Assembly (NCBI GenBank): GCA_018136815.1
Contig: CM030937.1
Span: forward strand, 6,066,526-6,130,525
Direction of reading: 5' to 3'
Length of the DNA stretch: 64,000 nucleotides
Origin: Isochrysis galbana
Taxonomy: Eukaryota > Haptophyta > Isochrysidales > Isochrysidaceae
The position numbers and the translations under genes were made by a program. Under the pieces are notes generated by a model that was not told the DNA's origin, ran no database searches, and saw only the letters and a list, made by a program, of their open reading frames with translations. Of this stretch, positions 48,052 through 58,600 are shown in pieces (the first letter of the stretch is position 1; the number at the start of each line of letters is the position of its first letter).

Positions 48052-50157
48052 ACGGCGGTTGCGGCCGAGGACGACGAGACGACGAAGGTAGGCGCGGTGG
48101 GCGTCGGGGATCTCCGGCTCGCCCTCGCAAAGGAAGCGAATGAACGGCTGGCAGTAGTACGGCGAATGGGCGCCATCGCCTGTCCCATATCGCCAATTGT
48201 CGGGGTGGTCGGGACGGGCCGTATCGTGATCGGGAGGAGCGGGGCGGAAGGCACAATACGCACAGCCGGTGGCTGTGGTCCATACGCCGCCCTCAGACGT
48301 AGGGCGCTGCGTGCGGGGCACCTTCATAGACGCGTCGGTCGGACGGGCCCTGGCGAATGAAGCAGCCAGGTCAGCGTGCCCACAGTAGCGTGACATCGGG
48401 TCGAAATCTACCTTAGCATTACGCCAAGATTCCAAATCCCATTTGGCGCCCTCGGGATGGCAAAGGTTGTCCGAAGGCGGCGCGCAGCGGCGGCTCTTTT
48501 GCGATGGCGGTGTGTCGAGAGGTGGGAGTCCACCCTCCAACTTGGGAGGCGGCTCCCTGGTGTGGTCGGTGCGTCCCTGGTGGGACCGATCTCCATTGCG
48601 ATTATTTCGAGTATCGGAGCCGCGGCCGCTTCCTGAGGTAGCGGCCGAGGGTTTGTCGCTTTTGTCCGGAGCTGGCTTCGAGGAACCCAGGCGGTCCTTA
48701 ACCATCCGGACGACGTCGTCGATGTGGGCGATTGTGAGCGGACCGTCCGCCTGCTTGCTGCTCCGCGAAGCCTCAGCACGTGCCTGCTCCGCTGGAGCCA
48801 ACACCATGCGCGCGATCGAGATGCAAGACAGCGAGTGATGCGGCGCGTCTCCGGCGGCAACCGCCTCTATGCCTCGCTTCCACGCTTTGAGGAACTCGAA
48901 CGAGTTCTCCGCTCCCCGTGCGCGGTCGCTTTCGTCGGCTTTGACGCAGGCGTCGAATCTCTCGTTGATTTCGTGCGTGAAGGCAGGGAACTTGAAGACG
49001 TTAGCTGCCGTCACCGTCGGGTCATTCATTTTGCGAACGAAGGCGTCGGTCACGCGAGTGGCCAGAGTCACTAAGTCCTCGCCCTCCGAGCGCGTGGTGC
49101 AACGGTCCCATTCCGCGGACGCAGTCTCTTTGGCGAAACCTTTTGCCCCGGCGGCGAATGATTGGTCGCACTTTGCGATCAGCACGTCGGCATGCAAGCA
49201 CGGGTTAGCGCAGAGAACCGAGTCCCTAACCGCATCGAGAACATAGGCCATGATGCGAGGATGGCCCTTCTTTGGATCGCGAGCGGCGAGGAGGAGGCCA
49301 TTGAGAGCGTCCTGCCAGTCCACGCCCGAGGTGAGTGAGCCCTCGAGTGCGCGGATCAGTTGCATTCGAAATCCGTCCCAGGAAGCAGCAGCCTTGTTCG
49401 GATCGGTAGAGCGAAGGTCGGCGGGGAAGCGTAGCGACTGCAGGCTCTCGAGGCTAGACTTAGCATCGCGAGTGCCGCCCTTAGTGCGGACGAACGTACG
49501 AGCGCGCACCCACTTCGTAAGAGTGCGAGTCGTATAGATGATGCGGGCATGCCAGGACTCACCAGAGGGGACCTCACGGGCCGCCATCACCTGGTATTCG
49601 AGTGGGGCATTAGCGGAGTCGGAGTAGGCCTTGCCGTGGCGCCCATAGTGTCGTAGCCATTGTTCAAGAATGTCCGGCTCATCAGACAGGGCTGGGTCCG
49701 CGGGAGGAGTGGCGTGGCGCTTAGCGTGACGTCGACTCTCCCGGGTACCCTTATGGCCAGACTTAGACTTAGAGGCGTGGGGGCGGAGAGATCGACGAGA
49801 GTTAGAGTGTAAACCTTCGGGGGCCATCATAGACGGCCGTCCCTCCCGAGTATTATAGCCTTTGGCGGCGGCGGCATAGTGGCCACCCTTGGCGCGGCGA
49901 GGCTTGCGGCGCGAGTCCGTAGACTCGGATGATCCATCGGAATCCGAATCGCTGGTCGACGAGGAGTTAGACGAACGCTGGCTGGAGACCGGAGACGAGG
50001 ACGAGGAGGACGAAGAGGTAGGGGAGCTGTCGCGGCGGCGGCGGCGGTTCTTCTTCTTGTCCTTACGAGTCTTGTTAGATTTCGATGAGGAGCGAGGGAG
50101 CGGCGGTGGCGGAGGCAAAACATTCTCGCCGCCATCATCGGATGGAGGTGGAGGCGG
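48049..50157 (-). pseudogene. gag: A2 gag, 5' end replaced by a B-type LTR
   Basis: The gag frame is open through this whole region: Pro run (PPPPPSDDGG), Lys/Ser/Arg-rich segment, helical capsid-like core (SWDGF, KCDQSF, GFAKE, EWDR, FVRKMND, HEINERF), a Pro/Gly-rich stretch and the CGHAD/CAYC/CQPF end, stopping at UAG 48049. At 50157/50158 homology to A1 gag ends and the LTR sequence begins. By chance the frame stays open into the LTR to 50466, giving an 805-codon fused ORF. The native N-terminus (helical segment seen in A1) is missing, so this copy is 5'-truncated. Confidence 0.75.
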
Positions 50158-50160
50158 ATT

Positions 50161-50696
50161 TGATGACAACAAGAGAAGGTAAGAGAAGAGGGCCGGAGGC
50201 GACGGACGGCACGCCGAGGGAAAGAACCTGCCGCGGGGGGGGGCGAGGGACCGAGGGCACGGCGGGGCAGCGTGGGAGGGCGCGAGGCCAATCTCGGAGC
50301 GAGATCGCGTCCTTTCTCTCGCGGAGCGCGGAGAGACCCCCCACGAGACATCTTGGGACCGGAGAATGTTTTGGACGAATCTTCCTGTCGTCGGCCGAGG
50401 AGATGCGGACGGAGAGAGAGAGAGAGAGTCTCGCAGAGCGACTGCAGAACGAGAAGTCGAAGTCATGCCGGTTTATTACCTTAAACGAGCCAACAATTAT
50501 AGTGACAGCAAAACAAAATTCGAATCGCAAATTTCGAGACCAAAATCTGCAAACCTGGATTTGAGACCATGGGGAATCCGAATCTGTGTGTCTTGTGCGT
50601 CAGCGGCAACACGGGTAACTGTTCAATTGTAATTGTGAGCGCGTACCTTACACGAATATTCATGCCTACAGCCTTCAGATGGGCAGGAATACAACA
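50161..50696 (-). repeat. B-type LTR joined to A2 gag
   Basis: Almost identical to the B 3' LTR at 24261-24796, in the same orientation, with AATAAA at 50477-50472. Flanking bases (GGATT and TAACA) do not form a target duplication, so this is not a simple insertion. Confidence 0.85.
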
Positions 50697-50713
50697 TAAC
50701 AATAGTTGGACCG

Positions 50714-50887
50714 TCGCTCTTTTCTAGGGCTGTGTTCTTACTACCGCCGTTTCATTCGTCGCTTTGCTATTCGTGCCGCGTCACTGACCTCACTCACGCG
50801 CAAGGGGTGCGACGTCGCGTCCGAGTCGCAGACGGAGGCTTGCCGCCTGGCTATTGAGGACCTCAAGAAAGCTATCTCCGAGGAGCC
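50714..50887 (+). pseudogene. Fragment of a third Ty3/gypsy reverse transcriptase
   Basis: About 58 codons in plus orientation: RSFLGLCSYYRRFIRRFAIR, then ASLTSLTRKGCDV and AIEDLKKAI. It is close to, but different from, the same region of element B (APLTALTRKGCDV, AIEDLKQAI). It is cut by gap 3 on the right. Confidence 0.8.
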
Positions 50888-50987
50888 NNNNNNNNNNNNN
50901 NNNNNNNNNNNNNNNNNNNNNNNNNNNNNNNNNNNNNNNNNNNNNNNNNNNNNNNNNNNNNNNNNNNNNNNNNNNNNNNNNNNNNNN
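50888..50987. other. Assembly gap 3 (100 N)
   Basis: Exactly 100 N. The open frame that appears to cross it joins unrelated contigs and is not real. Confidence 0.95.
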
Positions 50988-53900
50988 TTCACCTTTGCTT
51001 CAGACGTTGCTTCTAGCGTGATGCTAGCCACGGAGAGAGCAACTTCCAGGCATATGCGCGCCCGGGCCACGTCGATGTCTAGAGACGGCCGACTGCACAA
51101 TGCTTGGAGATCTGCTCCGACCTTGGCCTGCGCGTTGGCGGCGTCCACTACGTGTGCGTCGACTTTGTCGAGAAGCCTCGGCTCGACTCCCGCCTCTCTT
51201 CCTAATGCGAGCTTCGTGCGTGCGTCCGCAAGTACAAGCTGAAGTGACTTCTCTTGCAGGAGAGCCTTTAACTCGGCAGCCGCCTCGTCACGCGCATGAC
51301 GGGCACGCTCTGCCGCTTCAATACGTTGCTTGGCTGCGTCCGTGACATCCGTTTCGACCTTGCAGGCGATTGCTGTCTCCAGCGCGGCCCTCGCTGCGAC
51401 CATGTCCATGCTGAGCAATTGGACACTCGTGTGTGCTTCAAGGTCGCTTCGTGCAGTTGCAGCTTTGGCTTGGAGTGCTGCTGCGCGCTTGATGTGAACC
51501 ACTATATTGGCGATTGCACCCTCCTCCACCCCTGCCTCTCGCGCTTCTCGCAAATCCTTTTTCGCCGCCTCCAGATCCACGTTAAGTAGATCGAGGGCCC
51601 CGTGCTTTTCTGCCCGGGCGAGAGCCGTGTCCCGTGTCTCCTGGGCAGACGCTGCCCTGTCAACTTTTTGCAACGCTGCCGCTAGCACCGCCTCGTCGGC
51701 CTGAGCCGCCCTCGCACCCTCGATTTTCTGCCTCGCCAGTGCGACGTCGAGATTGAGGGGCGCAAGCTGAATCGCCGCTTCGAGCTCGGATATTGCACGG
51801 GCTCGCGTTTGCTGTGCTTGTGCGGCGTGCTCGATGTATGCCTTTGCCGTCTCGACCTGCTCCGTCGTTATGGCCGCCTTCTTTGCCATCCCGAGCGCCG
51901 CTCGCGCCTCCTTCAGGGGGACGCTGAGTAGCGGCATCTCCATAAGCGTTGTGACTGCAGCCCATGCGGAATCACGAGCCTCCTGCAGCTTTGCTGCCTC
52001 AGCAATGTGTGCTTGGGCTTTTTTCTGCAATGCCGTCGGTACGCCCGCTTCGACCGCTGCATGTAGCACATCTCGAGCCACCACGAGATCCAGCTCTAAC
52101 GGTGGCCTAGCCAAATATTCCTGCAAGGCTGACTGGCACTGCTCACGCGCAGCTTGGGCTGCGCGCGCCTCTCCAAGGTGCACCCTAGCCTTCTCCACTA
52201 CGTCGGCATCCACCCCTGCCTCTGCAGCAGCAACGATTTGGGCCTCTGCATCCTGCAGGTCCACACCGAGCAATGGCTGCTCCAGCAGCCGCGCCACAGA
52301 CCGCATTGCTCTCGCCAATACCGTCTGCGCCGCCTGTGCCGCGTCAATAATTGCCTTGGATGAGTCGAGCACCTCTCGAGCAACGCCGGCGCCAAATGCT
52401 GCCTTGAGCTTAGCCTGCGCAAGTAGCACATCCATGGTGAGAGCCGGATTCTCGCACACTCGTTCGAGCTCGCGCACCGCCTCCTCGCGTGCATCTTGCT
52501 TCGCTGCTGCGGCGTCCGCGGCTGCGAGGGCCTGAGCAACACTGGTTTCCGCCACACCCGCCCCGCGCGCCGCTTCTGCTGCAGCGCGCACGGCTGGCAC
52601 GTCCATTTCCAGCGCTGGTGCTCCCGCTAGCTTGTGCATCCGTTTGCGCGCCTCCTCACGATGCGTTTGCGCTTGCTTGGCTGCAGTCGCGTGCGCCTCT
52701 ACCTTTGATATCAGGGCAGAGCTCACGCCTGCATCCCGGGCCTCGCCAAGTCTCGCTACCACATCTGGCAGACATAGCTCGAGTGCCGACGTCTCCATCA
52801 ATGACTGCAACGTAGCGGTGCAACGAGCGCACGCGGCTTGAGCCTTTGCGGCGGCGTCGATGCAGCGACCTCGCTCCTTGCACACTTCCACGTCAACCCC
52901 TCGGGAGCGAGCCGTCTCAAGCGCCGCCATGGCAGCAACAATGTCCATCTCGAGAGGCTCGCTCGCAGTCACCTCGTTGAGTCGAGCCCTCGCCTCCGCC
53001 TCTGCAGCTTGAGCTCTGGCCGCCTCGTCCACTCGTAGCTGTGCCTGCGAAAGCTCCGATTCGGGGACGCCGGCAACGCGCGCCGCTTCAAGCGCCTCTC
53101 GAGCTATCTGAACCTTCAGCAAGAGGTTTGGTGACTTGCACAGCTGAGTGACACGCCGTTGTGCCGCATTGCGCCGCTCATGGGCGTCTCTCGCAGATGA
53201 GAGGTGCTCGGAGGCCTGCGCGACCACCTCGGCCGCGACGCCGCACGCCCTCGCTCGCTCTATCTCACGCCGCGCGCCATCGATTTCGACATCTAAGGCG
53301 TGTGTCGAAAGCATGCCCCTCAAGACTGCCGTGGCGGCCTCACAGGCGGCTTGCTTTTCCTTGGCATGGGCAAGCCTTTCCCGCGCTCCAGCTAGATGTT
53401 CCTCGGCCACCCCCGCCTCAATGGCGTTGGCGATCGCCGCTTCCAACTCTCTCATTTGCAGCTTCAAGGGATTGATCCCGGCAAGTCGCTCAACTTCTGC
53501 CCGCGCGACGTCTCTGTGCTCCTGTGCACCCTGCGCGGTCTTTGTGTGCTCCACTGCGCGTGCCACAAGCGAAGGGTCCACCCCAATCCGCTGCGCGTCA
53601 TCGATTTGGGTACGAGCACGCTTCACGGGGAGAGCAAGTGGCGCGACCCCGATCAACTGGTTTAGGGCAGCCGCCGCGGCATTGTGAGCCTGCTGCCGCT
53701 TTTCCGCCGATTCGATCAGCGCAGATGCCTTTTTCAAACGCTGTTCATCGACGCCGGCAGCCTGCGCCCCAGCCAGTGCTGCCCGAGCATTGTTGATATT
53801 CATATCAAGAGGCGGAACTGAGGTGGCGGCGACCAAGGCCGCCGCCTCCAGCGCGCACCTCTCGATGGCCTCGAGCTCCGCCAAGCGCTGATGCAGCAGC

Positions 53901-54655
53901 CGTATTTGCTCCGAGGCCACGCGCAACGACCGCTCTAGGCTCTCTACCATCGCGCCCGCCTGGCGGTCATCCTCGCTCGCCTCACGCCGCACCTCCTCCA
54001 CATTGGCAATAACTCTATCACACCAGCTAAACAGCTTGCCGATGGCGGCGGATGATTTCTTCGCCTGCATCTCACTGATCTGCTGCACCTCCGTACCAGC
54101 TGATTCGGGAGCCACCGGCTCCGCCTCGTCGCCACCACCCTGTCCTTGAAACTGATAAGGCACGGACACCGCCAGTCGCGCTTGTACGGCAAGCATCACC
54201 TCTGGTACGAGGAGCAGCTGCGACGCGTCGTAGGCCTTGAAGGCGAACCAGTCGCACCGCGGGAGCAGCTTGACAGTCTCTTCCCATACCATGAAGCCCC
54301 GCTGTTGCTTGCGCCGTTGCTGCATCAGGAGCGTGCAGGCTGCACACACGACCGTCTCTACCACGGCCGGAGGCTGCTTTTTCAGCCGCCGCATCTCATC
54401 CACATCTTTTTGTGAGATCTTCAAGGTGGGGTCCGGCTTGAACATCGCGGCTTCGCGCAGTCTTCTTCGCGCGGCGGTGGCCGCCTCGAGCTTTCCCTTC
54501 AGCCCATTGACCTCGGCCTCTGCGATGTCAATCGCGGCGCGCGCGTCGGCGACGCTCTGCAGCACTGAGCACTGCGCCTCAACCTGGCTGAGCATGCTCT
54601 GCTGCTCAATCTCGAGGCGAGCCGTGGTGTTGAGCGAGATTGCCTCGCCCTTCAT
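50988..54655 (-). CDS. Protein with dynein-stalk-like segment and 57-residue helical repeats (3' end missing)
   Basis: ATG at 54655 sits in GCCATGA, a good start context; the open frame upstream begins only with GTG at 54811. Residues about 1-70 are coiled coil. Residues about 75-160 resemble the C-terminal part of the dynein heavy-chain stalk: a charged helix, QPPAVVETVV, a hydrophobic helix, a Trp (VWEE), then WFAFKAYD and a short helix. From about residue 277 come sixteen complete repeats and part of a seventeenth, nearly all exactly 57 residues (171 bp), with consensus P-L-x-hydrophobic-x-V/L, A, AGV, then AxxAQxxRxxA. Each unit is probably a pair or triple of helices. The gene runs into gap 3. 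No ATPase (AAA+) domain is present, so it is not a dynein motor. Binding to microtubules is inference. Confidence 0.65.
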
Positions 54656-54889
54656 GGCTCGCCTCTCCGCCGGCTGGGCAGAGAGGCCGCCTGCGGCAAC
54701 GCTGGAGGCGGGTGATAGGGGAAAGAGAGACTCGAAGAGGAAGGAGCCGAGGCGCCAGTTACACAGCGCTTCCTCACCTCTCCCTGTCTTGTTGAACAAG
54801 AGAGAGAACACTAGAGTACTCGTAGAGGAGTAGAGTTTATGTAAGGTTTAATAGTAACCTCCGTTCGTAACGCTCCAGAGCTCTGGACT

Positions 54890-55245
54890 TCTCTGGCTTT
54901 CGCTCTTATGCCTACTCTCGACATTGGGCGAGCTTCGCGCTGTGGTGCGAACGTCAGGGACTCCAGCCGCTTCCGGCGACGCCGAGCATGGTCGCGGCAT
55001 ACCTGGGACACCTTGCGGAAAAGGGCACAGTAGCGGCAGCTAGTTTGCAGCTTTGAGCTTTGCAGCCGTACTTTTCAGCCGTCAATTCCGTACACGCCGA
55101 TTTCGGGTTCGACAAACCTGCGAAAGGGCACTTGGTGGCCCTGGTGCGCAAAGGTATGGCCAAAGCGCAAGCGCGAGCTCGCACGGTTCGCTCTCTCGCT
55201 GGCGCTCGTGCCGCCGCTCCGCGGGGCACCCTCTCCAGCGAGTGA
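54890..55245 (+). pseudogene. Tyrosine recombinase fragment (core-binding domain), frameshifted
   Basis: Reading frame one gives YSRHWASFALWCERQGLQPL, PATPSMVAAYLGHLAEKG and TVAAASLQ. After a break near 55050, caused by a small GCAGCTTTGAGCTTT duplication, frame two gives PYFSAVNSVHADFGFDKPA and GHLVALVRKGMAKAQ, ending at TGA 55243. This is the pattern of the N-terminal SAM-like domain of phage-integrase-type recombinases, as carried by DIRS, Crypton and related eukaryotic elements. The catalytic R-H-R-Y domain was not found. There is no start codon at the 5' end. It lies between the 5' ends of the repeat-protein gene and the LINE. Confidence 0.6.
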
Positions 55246-55567
55246 GCCCTCTCCTCCAGAGGGCAGGGCTTCTATCGCGGCAGGCGAGGTACTGATGCCG
55301 GTGATTACACCGTCTATCTTGCCTCTGCTCAGAAAAGCCTCATCGACCCTCGAGCCGATCTAGACTTGAACAATCTCAGCTCTCAATACGACCATATCAA
55401 TACATGTCCATTCGCCGCGAGTGCGGTAAGAATATTAAAAGGTTTTTATTTTACTCTCCCTTCGAACCAGCTCACAGGGTCCAGCAGGCTCCGGCGAGGC
55501 GGCAGGGGAGGGGGCATCGCGGGACAGCGCCACCCTACTCCCCTCCTCCCTCTGACACTGAGTTTTC
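55246..55567. other. No supported gene
   Basis: Possibly the rest of the element that carried the recombinase, but no motif was seen. The end is the LINE target site. Confidence 0.5.
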
Positions 55568-55581
55568 TTTGGGCCAGAGGG
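55568..55581. repeat. LINE target-site duplication, left copy
   Basis: TTTGGGCCAGAGGG; upstream the target reads TTTTC, similar to the T run before the right copy. Confidence 0.75.
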
Positions 55582-55586
55582 GATAA

Positions 55587-55604
55587 CTATCGTTAAAACG
55601 ATAG
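55587..55604 (+). promoter_or_regulatory. Hairpin at the LINE 5' end
   Basis: CTATCGTTAAAACGATAG: a 7-bp stem with loop TAAA, five bases before the ATG GAG start. The same 18 bases precede ATGGAGCGCGC at 14027-14044, and a different sequence forms a hairpin at 23729-23742 in the same position. Stem-forming ability therefore seems kept, suggesting a role in RNA recognition or translation. Confidence 0.5.
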
Positions 55605-55608
55605 GGTC

Positions 55609-58600
55609 ATGGAGCGCGCCACGCTCCCCTCTCCTCTCTCCTCCCACCCCACCGCGCCGGCCGACCAGGATATGCTGGACGCCGCGCAGCCGCAGCAGCC
55701 ACCTCCCAGGGCCACGCCAACCCAGGTACCCGCGAGCCGCAACCTGATCCGAGCCCACAACACCACAAGGACTGAACACACCCCAACACCACACAACCCC
55801 TCAACACAACTCTGCCAGCACAGCCAACCACACGCACACCCAAGGCCACAGAGCCAGAACTCCCATAGGGAAAGCCTTCGGGCTGGGCCCCTACAAAGCC
55901 GCGGCACTGTCCGCGTACGCAAGTACGTGGCGCAGTCCCGGCCGGTCAGCCAGACCACCATCAAAACTTCTCTGGAGCCATGCAGCATCCGCTGCTGGAC
56001 CCAGCAGCTAGACAACAGTACGCATGCACGCATGGCGAAAGCACCGAACGAAGCACCGCACACCTGTCAAGACACAGCCGAGCGCGACAGGCGCAGGCAG
56101 GACGGCACACAAGAGGCCTACGGGCACCAAAGACCAGAGCACTCATCAGCACACACACCAAAACTACTAAAGACAGAAACACAACAAAGGTTGGAAGCCT
56201 TGGCAATCGACAAGGCGACAAGGCCCCTTGGGAGCCCCGCCTCTGGACAACCACCGTGCACGATGCCCAGCCATACGCCAGAGAGGCTGACCCGATACCC
56301 CCCGGCTTGCAAAACGCAGACGAACCCCCAAGGGGAGGATGAGCACGACAACGAACAAGAATACGAGGACGACTACTCGCAAATCATTATGACCTTCACC
56401 TCCACGGACCGTGGGCTCAAGATCAAGGACGAGGAGGCGTTCAGCGCCATTGTGGCACACCTCAACAAGCTCGAGGGCGTGGACCTCGAGCCCGAATTCC
56501 TGGCCAAGAGCTCGTCCGGGCCATGGGAAATCTTAGTCTCGGCGGACTGTGCACGCCAATACAAAAGCAAGTTCAAGGACCAGGGAGTTTTTGCGTTCAA
56601 TGAGGTAAAGTACCCGATGGTCGTCAAATTTCAAACTTTCGACGACAAAGCGAAGGAGCTCCCTCAAGCCTCATCGAGGTCGATGGCTAGCGCATTCAAG
56701 GATGTGACCGCGCACCTCGTGGTAAGGAACTACAAATTTGAAATGAAAGACTACGTCACGATCAACTCGCTAGCGAAGGCACTCGAGCACCAAGGCTTCA
56801 TTTTCCTTAAAGGCAACCAAGAGCGCACCAAGGTGCTCACCAAGGAAGGCATCATCGTAACTCAAGGCAAAAAAGAAGTGTATCACTGCTACGTCGCTCC
56901 AAGATCGGGCAACTTTTCGACGTTCGACTTCCCGCGCAAAATACTACTCAACGTGAATGGCAACCCATACCCGCTCGACTACACACTCCGCGACTGTAAG
57001 GAACTCGGAGGAGACATGAAGAACATGAGCATCCACGCCGGCCCGAAGGGCTGCAAAGGATACGCCAGGGCATACGCGACGGCCTTCCACCCCAACCTCC
57101 GCATTTGCGAATGCCAAGAGGAACGCCAAGCGCGCCTCGAACGTGAGCAGGCACGCCGCGCGGCACCCCCGAAGCGCACCCTCCACGAGGTGATCGCACC
57201 AGAGAGCAAGGGTGCGTGCACGAGGTTCCCGATGGGCAAATGCCCCATGAACGTCAAAGGAAAGCGTTGCAACCGCTCGCATAGCCTTGCAGAGGCATGG
57301 CGAGGCGAAACATGCACCATCCCGTGCGCATTCCCCCGCATCGACGACATGCCACCGGCCAAGCGCCCAAAGAGTGGCAAATGCGCCCTAGGCGGAGGAT
57401 GCCAATACCTTCACAAGTGCGCGGCGCACTCCCGAAGCCCTCCACGGCCCAACAGCATAAGGCGCGCTCATATAACTTTCGATTCGACGCTTGGCTACCC
57501 AGGTGAGGGACCGGTGTCGGTAGTCACGTACAACATAAACGGCACCAGCAACGGCGCACTCGGTTCGGTTCTAGCCCAAGCGCGCAAAGCTAAGGTGGAC
57601 ATTCTGCTCCTTCAAGAGCTACACGCGTACGCAGACGGCAGACACTCACGAGCCTGCATGACCGCCAAGGCGCTGGGGTGGCACATGGTACATGCGCCAG
57701 CTAACCCAGCCGACCCGGCGAGTGGGGTAGGAATCGCGATACGTGACAACTCCCCAAGAGTGAAACTCCTACCGGACACGGCGGAGACACTCATAGACGG
57801 TAGATGTTTGAGAGTAAAATGCATCATAGATTCAAAAGAGATAGAACTAGTATCAATCTATCTTAGTGCCTCGCCAGCGGAAAGAGCGGCGCAAATCGAC
57901 ATACTCAGAGATAGCCCGCTGGGCCGTGACCAAGACTCTCCGATGGGAGGGGACTTCAATTGCGTCGAAAACGTAGAGCTGGACACCAAAAGTAGCGACG
58001 ACAATTACAGCTACGGAAACGCGCACGGCTCCAGATGGAGGGCGGCGATAAACACGATGGGATACATTGACGCCCACCGGCTAGTAAACGGCTTTACGCG
58101 CAGCGGCTTCACGAGGCTATCGGGAACCACCCACACACGAATAGATCGAATATATACCCCGCTATCGCAATCCAACATAAACTGGCAAAGGATAGGCCCG
58201 CACCCGACGCTCTTCACGGGCAAGGGCGCCTCGGATCACCTGCCAGTCATAGGCAGTTTTGAATACGTAGGCTTCAAAGCGGGACGAGTGTATGACGTGA
58301 GGATTCAAAGCGAACTCCTGGAAGACGAAGAAGCTCGAAAGATAATAAACCATCTGTGGCGAGGCCACATTACGGCCGACACACCGGACGACAAACTAGG
58401 AGAGGCATGGGCGAACGCAAAAAGGGCGGCGGCAACATACCTCCTATGGGCAACCCGCCAAGGGGAGGACCGGAGAGCACTTTCAAAAGCGCTGGACGAA
58501 CTAGCATTGCTGGGAATAGCACTAAACGACGAAGGACCGAACCACGGACGGATAGACAAGATACGAGAGCTCAATCAGGAGATTGCGGACATACGGAAGA

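Noticed and set aside
50741-50987. C-terminal extension of the 57-residue repeat protein beyond gap 3
   Set aside because: The sequence left of the gap on that strand is the complement of a gypsy RT fragment, not repeat protein.
55607-56063. Open frames antisense to the start of the LINE ORF
   Set aside because: They mirror the composition of a Pro/Thr-rich coding region and have no motif.
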